Source: Nocardia concava NBRC 100430 (GTDB taxonomy: Bacteria; Actinomycetota; Actinomycetes; Mycobacteriales; Mycobacteriaceae). From it: DNA of 64,000 nucleotides. This document shows, piece after piece, positions 35,168 to 42,916 of the stretch (positions within the stretch are counted from its first letter, which is position 1; each line of letters starts with the position of its first letter). The notes beneath the pieces were generated by a model. That model had not been told where the DNA came from. It ran no database searches and saw nothing but the letters and a program-made list of their open reading frames with translations. A program made the position numbers and the translations under genes. The stretch spans positions 34,016-98,015 of the forward strand of contig NZ_BAFX01000002.1 in assembly GCF_000308815.1 (NCBI RefSeq), read 5' to 3'.

Positions 35168-36559
35168 ATGCCGGACGGATACCTAGCCCAGCGCCGGAAA
35201 CGGCGCGGTCTGCTCACCCTGTCCCTCGTCACGGCCGCCGCCACCGGCGGCACCGCACTCCTGATCTGGGCCTGGCCCGACAACGGCTTCCATCTCACCG
35301 TCGGCGCCGGTCACGGCCGCGGACTCAGCCAGAACGGCGCGTTCGACAAGGCCGTCGCCGGCTGGACCGCCGATCGCATTCTGGCCAACTACTACTCCGG
35401 CGCCGAGCTCGCCGACATCGGCCCCACCACGGTCCGCGTCCGCCTCATGGAGCAGGACGACAAGACCCTCGACATCGCCTCCGACTCCGTCTTCTACGTC
35501 GCCGGCCGCCGCGTAATCCCCGGCCAGGCAGCACATTTGACACCCACCGCCACGGGCGCGGACGTCACCATCACCCAGGGCTGCGACGGCGGCAAGCTGT
35601 GGGAGGGCAGCACCGACGACCCCTGGGCCTACCCCGTCGTCGACGGCGTCGACCGCCCCGCGGGCGAACAACTCGAGATCTGCGGCGGCAACGCCTACCG
35701 CGGCCTGCTCGGCGTCGCCCTCGACAACGGCTCCCCCCGCACCGTCAACGACCTGGACCTCGACGACTACCTCAAGGGCGTCGTCCCCGCCGAAATGGTC
35801 CCCGGCTGGGCCGACCAGGGCGGCACGGAAGCCCTTCGCGCCCAGGCCATCGCGGCCCGCTCCTACGCCCTGGCCGAACAGCGCTACGACTACGCCCAAA
35901 CCTGCGACACCACCGACTGCCAGATGTACGTCGGCACCGACAAGGAAGACCCCCGCACCACCGCGGCGGTCACCGCCACCTCCGGCCGAGTCCTGGTGCG
36001 CGACAACCGAATCCTCCGAGCCGAATACTCCGCGGCCCCCGACGGCGGCCTCCCCACCCCCGCCTCCGCCATGGAAGTAGGCCCCGCCCTATCCGACTTC
36101 CCCGCCGCCCAACTCCCAAGCCTCCCGGACCTCCCCTTCCTGAACACACCCCAATCCCAGCCCGCCCCAACGGAATCCGACCCGGCCTTCCCGGACTCCG
36201 TCACCCCCGAGGTAACACCCCCCACCTACGTGGACCCGACCGTAACCGCCCCGGGCGTCGAAACCCCCACCACCCCAGGCAATTCCGCCCCGGCAGTCCC
36301 GCCCCGCCCCGCCCCCGACAACCGCAGCCGCGTCACCGCCCCCCTCCCACCCTTCCCGAGCCCGGGCAGCGCCGACCCCAACTCGATGCTCTCCGACTCC
36401 CGCTGGGCCCCCGGCCCCGCAACTCCCCAAGTACCGGCCAACCCGGCGATCCCTCCGGCCACCCCGGCCCCGCGCACCGCCTCCACCCCAACCCCTCCCA
36501 CCTCCCCCAATGCGGCCTACACCCCGCCGCAGGCAACCACTCCCGCATACGCGCACTGA
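35168..36559 (+). CDS. SpoIID/LytB-domain envelope protein
   Basis: 463 residues. A short N-terminal membrane anchor or signal (GLLTLSLVTAAATGGTALLIWAW) is followed by a SpoIID domain. Its hallmark is DLDDYLKGVVPAEMVPGW, with the proposed catalytic Glu of PAEM, then LRAQAIAARSYALA. In Bacillus, SpoIID is a lytic transglycosylase. Non-sporulating actinobacteria carry similar secreted proteins, probably for peptidoglycan remodelling. The canonical Cys/His end of the domain seems shortened. The last ~160 residues are Pro/Thr/Ala-rich and almost free of G on the coding strand. It is divergent from the amidase gene, so two peptidoglycan-cleaving enzymes share one 172-bp promoter region. Confidence 0.85.
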   Translation: MPDGYLAQRRKRRGLLTLSLVTAAATGGTALLIWAWPDNGFHLTVGAGHGRGLSQNGAFDKAVAGWTADRILANYYSGAELADIGPTTVRVRLMEQDDKTLDIASDSVFYVAGRRVIPGQAAHLTPTATGADVTITQGCDGGKLWEGSTDDPWAYPVVDGVDRPAGEQLEICGGNAYRGLLGVALDNGSPRTVNDLDLDDYLKGVVPAEMVPGWADQGGTEALRAQAIAARSYALAEQRYDYAQTCDTTDCQMYVGTDKEDPRTTAAVTATSGRVLVRDNRILRAEYSAAPDGGLPTPASAMEVGPALSDFPAAQLPSLPDLPFLNTPQSQPAPTESDPAFPDSVTPEVTPPTYVDPTVTAPGVETPTTPGNSAPAVPPRPAPDNRSRVTAPLPPFPSPGSADPNSMLSDSRWAPGPATPQVPANPAIPPATPAPRTASTPTPPTSPNAAYTPPQATTPAYAH

Positions 36560-36575
36560 CGCACCCGGCAAAAAC

Positions 36576-36609
36576 GAACGGCCGGCACCCACACGGGCAC
36601 CGGCCGTTC
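36576..36609 (+). terminator. Terminator hairpin after the SpoIID-domain gene
   Basis: GAACGGCCGG (36576-36585) pairs perfectly with CCGGCCGTTC (36600-36609). It lies 16 bases after the stop codon. Confidence 0.75.
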
Positions 36610-36805
36610 CAGCTTCGTCGACAGCCGGATTAGCCCGCCGGACACCACTGGTCACTGAGTGCGCGGCGGCTCAACCTATTCGATGACCGATTCAGCGATG
36701 CTGTCGGCTGATTAGAGTGTTCGCGGCGCAAAGGACTGTCGGCGTGCCTCACCCGTTGGTGGTCCGCGAAGGGGTTGTACCAGTGCAGAATACCCGAATC
36801 CTTTG

Positions 36806-38149
36806 GTGCCGAGATTGATTGCGACATCTCCGAGCGGTGTCACTGCTTCGGCGGTGGAGGGTGCGGTATCGGCACCGATCGCGCCGGGTGAACAGGTAGT
36901 ACGCAAGCGGGGCGGGCGGTTCGAGTTTCTCGACGCGCTGCGTGGCTTGGCGGCCTTGGCGGTGGTGATCCAGCATTCGTCGGAGCGGCTGTGGCCCGCG
37001 TATTTCCGCTTCTCGCAGGCACATTTCGGGCTCGGGCAGTTCGGCGTCTTCGTGTTCTTCCTGGTCAGCGGGTTCATCATACCCGCCTCGCTGGAGCGCG
37101 GGCGGTCGCTGGGGGCGTTCTGGGTGGGCCGGTTCTTCCGGCTTTACCCGTTGTTCTGGGCCTGCCTTACCGCGGCGCTAATCCTGCACTCGGTCAACCG
37201 GTTCGGTGTGCCATCGGGTTTTCTGGAGCATCCCGTGCGCAACTTCGTCACGAATCTGACCATGGCGCAGTTCTTCCTCGGCGCACCGGATACCCAGTTG
37301 ATCGGCGCGGCCTGGACGCTGTCCTACGAGCTGGCGTTCTACCTGTTCCTGTCGCTGCTGCTGATCGCCCGGCTCAACCGCCGAACGGTATCGCTGGCCT
37401 TGCTCGCGATCGGATCGATCATTCCCGCGGTGCTACTGCTGCCCGCGATGGTCAACGGTGCGCTGGCGAACAGTGACACGCGGTTGCGAGTCGTGGTCGC
37501 GACGATCCTGGTCGCGGGGGTGTTCGCGCGTCTGGCACCGGACCGGCGCTCAGCCGTCACCGCGATCCTGCTCGCATTCCTCACCGTCCCACTGGTTCTC
37601 AACCAGCCCGGGCCGGGAACGTACACCGCGAGCATCTTCGCCACGATGTTCGTCGGCACGGTGATGTACCGGGTGACGTCGGGCGAGGTCGCCGCGTGGC
37701 GAGGGTGGGCGGTGTTCGGGCTCGCCATCTGCGCGATCCTCGGGTCCAGCCTTTTCATCCAGTCCTATACCGACCCGGCGACCGGCGTGTGGGTCACCTG
37801 GGTGAAACAGCCCACCACCCTCATCGCCGCCTACGTACTGTTCGCCGGGGCATTGTGGCTGCGCCGCTGTTCCTTCCCGCGCCCACTGCTGTTCCTGGGC
37901 CGGATCAGCTACTCGCTCTATCTCGCCCACGCCCTCGTGCTGGGTGCCCTGCCGCCTTGGAACAAGTCTGTCGCGGGCATTCCCGCGACCTGGCTCAGCT
38001 TCTGCACGTGGGTGATCGCCGCGGTGGTGATCGCGGCGATCAGCTACCGCACGATCGAAAAACCGTGCCACAAACTCGGCCACCGTCTGATCGCCAGGAT
38101 CGATGCACGCAAACGTGCCGATGAGCAGCCTGGAACCGTCGTCATGTAA
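36806..38149 (+). CDS. Acyltransferase family 3 membrane protein
   Basis: About 447 residues with around ten membrane helices. The acyltransferase-3 signature is FEFLDALRGLAALAVVIQHSSE, with the conserved Arg and His, followed by GQFGVFVFFLVSGFIIP. A typical C-terminal block is FLGRISYSLYLAHALVLG. These enzymes transfer acyl groups, usually acetyl or succinyl, across the membrane to extracellular glycans or lipids. In mycolata one relative acetylates trehalose monomycolate for transport, but no specific orthology is claimed. The start is uncertain: TTG 36803 and GTG 36806 are adjacent and neither has a clear ribosome site. Confidence 0.87.
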   Translation: MPRLIATSPSGVTASAVEGAVSAPIAPGEQVVRKRGGRFEFLDALRGLAALAVVIQHSSERLWPAYFRFSQAHFGLGQFGVFVFFLVSGFIIPASLERGRSLGAFWVGRFFRLYPLFWACLTAALILHSVNRFGVPSGFLEHPVRNFVTNLTMAQFFLGAPDTQLIGAAWTLSYELAFYLFLSLLLIARLNRRTVSLALLAIGSIIPAVLLLPAMVNGALANSDTRLRVVVATILVAGVFARLAPDRRSAVTAILLAFLTVPLVLNQPGPGTYTASIFATMFVGTVMYRVTSGEVAAWRGWAVFGLAICAILGSSLFIQSYTDPATGVWVTWVKQPTTLIAAYVLFAGALWLRRCSFPRPLLFLGRISYSLYLAHALVLGALPPWNKSVAGIPATWLSFCTWVIAAVVIAAISYRTIEKPCHKLGHRLIARIDARKRADEQPGTVVM

Positions 38150-38188
38150 GACGTTCGGGCCTAACGACATTCGTAGACGGCGGTGCTC

Positions 38189-38220
38189 TCGAAAAGAGGG
38201 CGCCGCTTTTCCTGTTCGGG
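38189..38220. terminator. Hairpin with T-run between convergent genes
   Basis: GGCGGTGCTCTC...GAGGGCGCCGC forms an imperfect stem with an AAAA loop region and is followed by TTTT. It lies between the convergent acyltransferase and MarR genes. Confidence 0.5.
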
Positions 38221-38231
38221 CCCGGTGGGTT

Positions 38232-38735
38232 TCAGGTCAGGGAGGTGTCGCCGAGGGATTCGGCGAACTTTCGGAGTAAGGGGATGAGGGTTTCGCGGTC
38301 GGTGGGGGTCAAGGCGGCGGTGAGGATGCGGTCCTCGTTGGCGGTGTGCAAGGGGAGGAGGCGGTCGACCAGGGTGCGGCCGGAGTCGGTGAGGACGACC
38401 TTGATGGCTCGGCGGTCGGTGGGGTCGGGGACTCGGGCGACCCAGCCTTTGGCGGTGAGGCGGTCGATGCGGTTGGTGATGGCGCCGGAGGTGAGCATGG
38501 CGGCCTTGTTGAGGGCGCCGGCGCTGAGGCCGGAATCGTTGCCGGAGCGGCGGAGGGTGGCGAGGACGTCGAATTCCCAGCGCTCGAGGCCGTGGGTGCG
38601 GAAGAAGTCGGAGAGTTCCTTGTCGCACAGGCGGCCCAGGCGGGAGAGGCGGCCGAAGATCTCCATGGGGGAGCTGTCGACGTCGGGGCGCTGCTCGCGC
38701 CAGGCGGCGGTGATCTGGTCTACGGCGTCGGCCAC
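38232..38735 (-). CDS. MarR-family transcriptional regulator
   Basis: 167 residues with the winged-helix MarR fold. The recognition region is LSAGALNKAAMLTSGAITNRIDRLTAKGWV, and the wing is PDPTDRRAIKVVLTDSGR. MarR proteins repress neighbouring efflux genes and release DNA when a small ligand binds. GTG 38735 is chosen by homology length; a purine-rich stretch lies upstream. It is divergent from a DMT exporter gene, and the shared gap contains two copies of a CTCAACRTTGAG-type palindrome, so it very likely represses both genes. Confidence 0.9.
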   Translation of the reverse strand: MADAVDQITAAWREQRPDVDSSPMEIFGRLSRLGRLCDKELSDFFRTHGLERWEFDVLATLRRSGNDSGLSAGALNKAAMLTSGAITNRIDRLTAKGWVARVPDPTDRRAIKVVLTDSGRTLVDRLLPLHTANEDRILTAALTPTDRETLIPLLRKFAESLGDTSLT

Positions 38736-38765
38736 GGTGACCTGGTCCTTTCGGCTCGGGAAAAA

Positions 38766-38781
38766 AGTTCAACGTTGAGAT
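38766..38781. promoter_or_regulatory. MarR operator site A
   Basis: AGTTCAACGTTGAGAT has the 10-bp palindrome TCAACGTTGA at its centre. It is closely similar to site B 45 bp away, and lies just upstream of the -35 box of the DMT gene and within the likely leader of the MarR gene. Confidence 0.65.
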
Positions 38782-38783
38782 AC

Positions 38784-38812
38784 TTGACACTGAGGTATCC
38801 AGATGATTTTAT
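38784..38812 (+). promoter_or_regulatory. Promoter of the DMT exporter gene
   Basis: TTGACA (38784-38789) is separated by 17 bases from TTTTAT (38807-38812), a good sigma-70-type promoter. Operator B begins at the last two bases of the -10 box, so a bound repressor would block initiation. Confidence 0.65.
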
Positions 38813-38826
38813 CTCAACATTGAGAT
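38811..38826. promoter_or_regulatory. MarR operator site B
   Basis: ATCTCAACATTGAGAT is a perfect dyad of seven-base arms around CA. It overlaps the -10 region of the exporter promoter and shares its core with site A. Confidence 0.7.
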
Positions 38827-38845
38827 TATCAATGAGGAGCTGAAA

Positions 38846-39811
38846 ATGACCACCTCACGCGCCGGACTCACCGGGACGCTCGCCCTGACCGGGCTGGCAC
38901 CGCTGGTTTGGGGATCGACCTACTACGTCACCACCACCTTCCTGCCGCCGGACCGCCCGATGTTCACCGCACTCATGCGGGTGCTGCCCGCGGGCCTGCT
39001 GTTGCTGGCCCTGACCCGGAAACTGCCGCACGGGCAATGGATTACGCGTGCGTTCGCGCTGGGCGCGCTGAACATCGGCCTCTTCACGGCGCTGCTGTTC
39101 GTGGCCGCCTACCGGCTGCCGGGTGGTGTGGCGGCGGTGATCACCTCGTCGGCACCACTGTTCGCGGTGGGCTTCGCGGCGGCCGCCGGGCTCGAAAGGC
39201 TCAGCGCCCGAAAGATTGTGGCGGGCCTGATCGGATTGGGCGGCGTCGCACTCGTAGTTCTCAAGGCGACGGCCACCCTCGATACTCTCGGCGTGATCGC
39301 CGGGCTGGCCGCGGCCATCGCCATGGGCAGCGGCACCATTCTGACCAAGCACTGGGGTCGCCCCGACGGGGTCAGCCCGCTGGCCATGACCGGCTGGCAG
39401 CTGACGGCGGGTGGGCTCCTGCTGCTGCCGGTGGCCGCCATCGCCGAGGGCATGCCGCCCGGGCTGGACGCCCGCAATATCGGCGGCTACCTCTTCCTCG
39501 GCCTGATCGGCACGGCCGTCGCCTACGCGCTGTGGTTCCGCGGCATCGCCAAGGCCAGCGCCACCTCGGTGCAGTTCCTCGGTCTGCTGAGCCCGCTCTC
39601 GGCGACCATCATCGGCTGGGCCGCGCTCGGCCAGTCGCTGGCCCCGCTGCAGATCCTGGGCATGGTCATCGCGCTGGGCGGCACCCTGCTCGGCCAGACC
39701 GGATCGGGCCCGAGCACAAAGGATTCCGCGCCGGGAGCGCCGAAGTCTCAGCCGCAGGTGCGGGCGGGCGCGCCGGAGAGCTTCACCGCCAAGATCCGCC
39801 TCGCGGCCTGA
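38846..39811 (+). CDS. EamA/DMT-family exporter
   Basis: 321 residues with about ten helices in two EamA repeats. Repeat 1 starts at LTGLAPLVWGSTYYVTT and repeat 2 near GVIAGLAAAIAMGSGTI. PGGVAAVITSSAPLFAV and SATSVQFLGLLSPLSA are typical internal motifs. The family exports amino acids or drugs; the divergent MarR gene suggests inducible efflux. ATG 38846 has GAGGAG seven bases upstream. The NAD(P)-binding gene follows after 53 bases and is probably cotranscribed. Confidence 0.9.
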   Translation: MTTSRAGLTGTLALTGLAPLVWGSTYYVTTTFLPPDRPMFTALMRVLPAGLLLLALTRKLPHGQWITRAFALGALNIGLFTALLFVAAYRLPGGVAAVITSSAPLFAVGFAAAAGLERLSARKIVAGLIGLGGVALVVLKATATLDTLGVIAGLAAAIAMGSGTILTKHWGRPDGVSPLAMTGWQLTAGGLLLLPVAAIAEGMPPGLDARNIGGYLFLGLIGTAVAYALWFRGIAKASATSVQFLGLLSPLSATIIGWAALGQSLAPLQILGMVIALGGTLLGQTGSGPSTKDSAPGAPKSQPQVRAGAPESFTAKIRLAA

Positions 39812-39864
39812 CCCGACTCGATTCGAAGCAGCGCAAGACCGTGCAGACCAAGGAGCGAAAGACC

Positions 39865-40503
39865 ATGCAGATCACAGTGTTCGGAGCGAGTGGAAACGCG
39901 GGCAGCCGGGTCGTGACCGAGGCGCTGGGCCGGGGCCACACGGTGCGGGCCGTCGCCCGCCACGCTGACCGGCTGCGGCACCTGCCGGAGCAGGCCGAGG
40001 TGTGGGCGGCCGATGCCTTGGACCCCGTCGCCGTCGAAAAGGCCGCCGCCGGAAGCGATGTCGTCGTCGGCGTGACCCGACCCGCCCCGGGCCGCGAGCA
40101 CGAACTGGCCGAGGTCGCCGCCGCGCTGCTGGCGGGCCTGGCGGACAGCGGGATTCGGCTGCTGGTGATCGGCGGCGCGGGCAGCCTCACCGTTCCCGGG
40201 ACCGGCAAGTCGCTTGCCGAGCAGCCCGATTTCCCGGCCTACCTGGGACCCATCGCCGCCGGCGGCCGCCGCCAGCTCGAGGTGTTCCGCACCACCTCGC
40301 ATGCGGTGAACTGGACCTACATCAGCCCGGCCGCCATGTTCGAGCCAGGCGAACGCAAGGGCGTCTACCGCCTCGGCGCCGATGAACTGCTCGTCGACGC
40401 GGAGGGCAATTCCTCGATCTCCATGGAGGACATGGCGATTGCCCTGCTCGACGAGATCGAGCAGCCCCGCCACCACCGCACTCGCATCACGGTGGGTTAT
40501 TGA
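39865..40503 (+). CDS. NAD(P)H-binding NmrA/atypical SDR-family protein
   Basis: 212 residues. The N-terminal Rossmann motif is TVFGASGNAGSRVV. A DALDPVAVEKAAAGSDVVVG segment follows, and the YISPAAMFEPGERKGVYR loop is typical of YwnB/NmrA-like atypical reductases. Many are redox sensors or flavin/quinone reductases; the active Tyr-Lys pair of classical SDRs is not evident. ATG 39865 has AAGGAG nine bases upstream. It is second in the MarR-controlled unit, and a strong terminator follows. Confidence 0.87.
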   Translation: MQITVFGASGNAGSRVVTEALGRGHTVRAVARHADRLRHLPEQAEVWAADALDPVAVEKAAAGSDVVVGVTRPAPGREHELAEVAAALLAGLADSGIRLLVIGGAGSLTVPGTGKSLAEQPDFPAYLGPIAAGGRRQLEVFRTTSHAVNWTYISPAAMFEPGERKGVYRLGADELLVDAEGNSSISMEDMAIALLDEIEQPRHHRTRITVGY

Positions 40504-40525
40504 GAACCACCACCGCACAACGAAA

Positions 40526-40560
40526 AACGGGGCGTGACCGAAATCCGGTCACGCCCCGTT
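40526..40560. terminator. Bidirectional terminator
   Basis: AACGGGGCGTGACCG pairs perfectly with CGGTCACGCCCCGTT around a five-base loop. It lies between the SDR-like gene and the convergent S1 protease gene. Confidence 0.85.
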
Positions 40561-40572
40561 CGTCTGTATCAC

Positions 40573-41304
40573 TCAGGCGATGTGGAAGCCCGCGCCCGCC
40601 CCGCCGCGGCGGTCGATATCGGCCAGCACCGCGGAGATATTGGTGGACAGCTCCGGCTCGTGGATCAGGTTGCCGCCGCCCTCGCACAGCGGGAGCTCGA
40701 TGTCGATCGGGCCGGCCTTGAAGTTGGTGCCCGCCACCACCATTCCGACCAGCTGGTCGCCGCGCAGCACGGGCGCGCCGGAGTCGCCGTGGTTGGCACA
40801 CACCTGGCTACGGAAGGTGAGCGCCCGGGTCTCCCACACCGGTCCACAGGTGAAGCCGGTGGTGCGGCCGTTCTTGCAGACGTTCTCGCCGATCTGCACC
40901 GGGGCGCCGACCGAGTTGATCACCGACTGCGCGACCTTGCGGGTGGGGATCACCTTCTCCGGGTTGAAGACGATGACCGCCCAGTCCATGTCCTCGCTCT
41001 TCTCGGTGATGACACCGATGCCGCCGCTGCGGGTGTACTCGGCCGCGACGCGCGCGCCGACCTCGCCGCAGTGGCCGGCGGTCAGTCCGACGAGCTGGTT
41101 CTTGTTGTCGTAGCCGACGGCGGTGAGCGTGCAATCGCTGACCATGTCCGTGGCCGTGAGGTCCTCGACGTAGACCCCGGAACCGCCGCCGAGCGTCACC
41201 GGCCCGGCCGCATTCGCGGGCCCGGCGAACAGGAACGTGGAGCTGACAGCGGCGGCGGCGATGGCCACCGCGCGCAGAACTCGGGCGCGGCCCGCAGAGA
41301 ACAT
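40573..41304 (-). CDS. Secreted S1-family (chymotrypsin-like) serine protease
   Basis: 243 residues. The signal peptide has basic residues (SAGRARVLR), an Ala/Val core and a likely cleavage after GPANA. The catalytic triad is visible: His in LTAGHCG, Asp in SEDMDWAVIVF and Ser in NHGDSGAPVL. Two Cys pairs (CTLT/GHC and CKNG/CGPV) suit disulphides. It resembles Streptomyces alpha-lytic-type proteases without a long propeptide, or mycobacterial secreted S1 proteins. ATG 41304 (MFSAGRARV) follows GAGGA by eight bases, better than ATG 41319. A terminator lies downstream. Confidence 0.9.
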   Translation of the reverse strand: MFSAGRARVLRAVAIAAAAVSSTFLFAGPANAAGPVTLGGGSGVYVEDLTATDMVSDCTLTAVGYDNKNQLVGLTAGHCGEVGARVAAEYTRSGGIGVITEKSEDMDWAVIVFNPEKVIPTRKVAQSVINSVGAPVQIGENVCKNGRTTGFTCGPVWETRALTFRSQVCANHGDSGAPVLRGDQLVGMVVAGTNFKAGPIDIELPLCEGGGNLIHEPELSTNISAVLADIDRRGGAGAGFHIA

Positions 41305-41556
41305 TGGGTTATTCCTCATCCCCCGAAAATTCGAATCGTGCGCGCGCGGTAATCGGGAGTCCGGCAGCGCGCACGCGGAGCATGTCACGCCCGCAACCTC
41401 GTTGCAAGTCGCAACGCGGATGACCGATTCGATGGCCTATTCGGAACGTTTTGCCTGCCAGGCGCTTCCGCGCGGAAAACGGACTTGGCCCTGTCGGTAC
41501 CCCGTGATAGAACTCCGGTCAGTGGTGATCGCACCACCGAGTGCAACCGGAGCTGC

Positions 41557-41588
41557 CCCCATTTTCAGGGGCCGCTTCAAAAATGGGG
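41557..41588 (+). promoter_or_regulatory. Leader hairpin that can mask the ribosome site of the DUF4189 gene
   Basis: CCCCATTTT (41557-41565) pairs perfectly with AAAATGGGG (41580-41588). The right arm contains the first four bases of the GGGGAG ribosome site used by the gene at 41600. Upstream, GTGGTG/CACCAC (41522-41537) forms another small stem. Folding would hide the site, so translation may be controlled by melting or by a ligand. Confidence 0.45.
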
Positions 41589-41599
41589 AGAATTTTCGA

Positions 41600-42055
41600 A
41601 TGGCTTTCTCGGGCAAACTCGCCCTGACCATGTTCGTTTCCGCTGCGGCCGTGCTGGTTACGTCGCTGGGGGCCGGTACCGCCAACGCCATGGAGCGCGG
41701 TCCGGACGGTTCGCTGTACGGTTCGCTGGCGCTGAGCACCGACGGCGGCACCTTCTACGGCGCGGCCTGGAACTACCCGAACTGGGGCTCCTCCGATCGG
41801 GATGCCCTGGGCCAGTGCGCGCACCGCGGTTGCAAGATCCTGGTGCAGTTCCGTGACGGCTGCGGTTCCATCGCCGAAAGCGCCGACCACACCTACTACT
41901 ACGGCGGTTCGGGCCGCAACCGCGCCGAGGCCGAGCGCGACGCCATGGACCGGCTCACCAACTGGATGCCCGCCCCGGCCGCCATGTTCGGCAGCTCCGC
42001 CCCGCCGAAGCAGTCCGTCCACATCCGCTACACCGAGTGCACCGACGGCGCGTAG
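41600..42055 (+). CDS. Secreted DUF4189-domain protein
   Basis: 151 residues. The signal peptide (LALTMFVSAAAVLVTSLGAGTANA) ends near residue 30. The mature domain has YGSLALSTDGGTFYGAAWNYPNWGSS, ALGQCAHRGCKILVQFRDGCGSIAES and a final ECTDG. The paired Cys residues are conserved in DUF4189 (CAxxGCxxxxxFxxGCxAxA). The family is secreted or periplasmic and uncharacterised. ATG 41600 has GGGGAG nine bases upstream, within a hairpin. Confidence 0.87.
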   Translation: MAFSGKLALTMFVSAAAVLVTSLGAGTANAMERGPDGSLYGSLALSTDGGTFYGAAWNYPNWGSSDRDALGQCAHRGCKILVQFRDGCGSIAESADHTYYYGGSGRNRAEAERDAMDRLTNWMPAPAAMFGSSAPPKQSVHIRYTECTDGA

Positions 42056-42069
42056 ATTAACGCTTGACC

Positions 42070-42084
42070 TTGACGTTGCGTCAA
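42070..42084. promoter_or_regulatory. MerR-type operator
   Basis: TTGACGTTGCGTCAA is a perfect dyad of six-base arms around TTG. It lies 51 bases upstream of the MerR-TipAS start, within a sequence (ACCTTGACGTTGCGTCAAC) like those that MerR-family activators bind in their own promoters. Autoregulation is inferred. Confidence 0.65.
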
Positions 42085-42135
42085 CTTGCATCCTGAATTC
42101 ATCGAGGTGAGCGAAGGGATACGAAAGGCCGGAAC

Positions 42136-42888
42136 GTGAGCGCCGAATGGTCCATCCAGGAATTGGCGAAAGTGGCCCGCACCACAAGCCGCACGCTGCG
42201 GCATTACGGTGACCTCGGGTTACTGCCGCCCACCCGGATCGGCTCGAATGGTTATCGCTATTACGACCAGGAATCCCTCGTACGGTTGCAGCGCATCCTT
42301 TTGCTTCGCGAACTCGGCCTCGGCCTGCCGGCCATCGCCGAAGTCCTCGCGGGGCAAAAGGACACCGCCGCCGCCCTGCGCACGCATCTGGAATTGCTGA
42401 GAAACGAGCAGGACCGGATCGCGCGCCAAATCGCCTCGGTGCAAACCACATTGCGCAAGACGGAAGCAGGTGAGCAACTGATGGCAAACGAAGTATTCGA
42501 CGGATTCGACCACGCCCAGTACAAGGACGAGGTCATCGAGCGCTGGGGCAAGGACGCCTGGGAGAGCGGCAACCGCTGGTGGAACTCCAAGAGTGAGGCC
42601 GAGAAGAAGGCCCACTTCCAGACCCACCTGGACATCGCCGCCGACTACGGCCGCGCCCACGCGGCCGGCCTCCCGGTCGACAGCGACGAGGTGCAGGCAA
42701 TCGTCCAGCGCCACTACGACTGGCTCGACTCCACCCCCACCGGCGGCCCGATCAGCGCCCAGTACTTCAACGGTCTGGGCGACATGTACGTGGCCGACCC
42801 GCGCTTCGCGGCCAACTACGACAAGCACGGCGAGGGCACCGCGGAGTACGTCCGCGACGCCATGCGGGTGTTCGCCGCCGCGCTCTAG
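42136..42888 (+). CDS. MerR-family regulator with TipAS ligand-binding domain
   Basis: 250 residues. An N-terminal MerR winged helix (WSIQELAKVARTTSRTLRHY, then GYRYYD) is followed by a coiled-coil dimerisation helix. The C-terminal TipAS-type domain (about 125-245) has KDEVIERWGKDAWESGNRWW, HLDIAADYGRAHAAGL and YFNGLGDMYVADPRFAANYD. In Streptomyces TipAL this domain binds thiopeptide antibiotics and switches on transcription. GTG 42136 is used. The next two genes encode small membrane proteins that may be targets, although the link is only positional. Confidence 0.9.
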   Translation: MSAEWSIQELAKVARTTSRTLRHYGDLGLLPPTRIGSNGYRYYDQESLVRLQRILLLRELGLGLPAIAEVLAGQKDTAAALRTHLELLRNEQDRIARQIASVQTTLRKTEAGEQLMANEVFDGFDHAQYKDEVIERWGKDAWESGNRWWNSKSEAEKKAHFQTHLDIAADYGRAHAAGLPVDSDEVQAIVQRHYDWLDSTPTGGPISAQYFNGLGDMYVADPRFAANYDKHGEGTAEYVRDAMRVFAAAL

Positions 42889-42916
42889 CCGGAAACCGAA
42901 CAGCGGCGGAGGCCCG

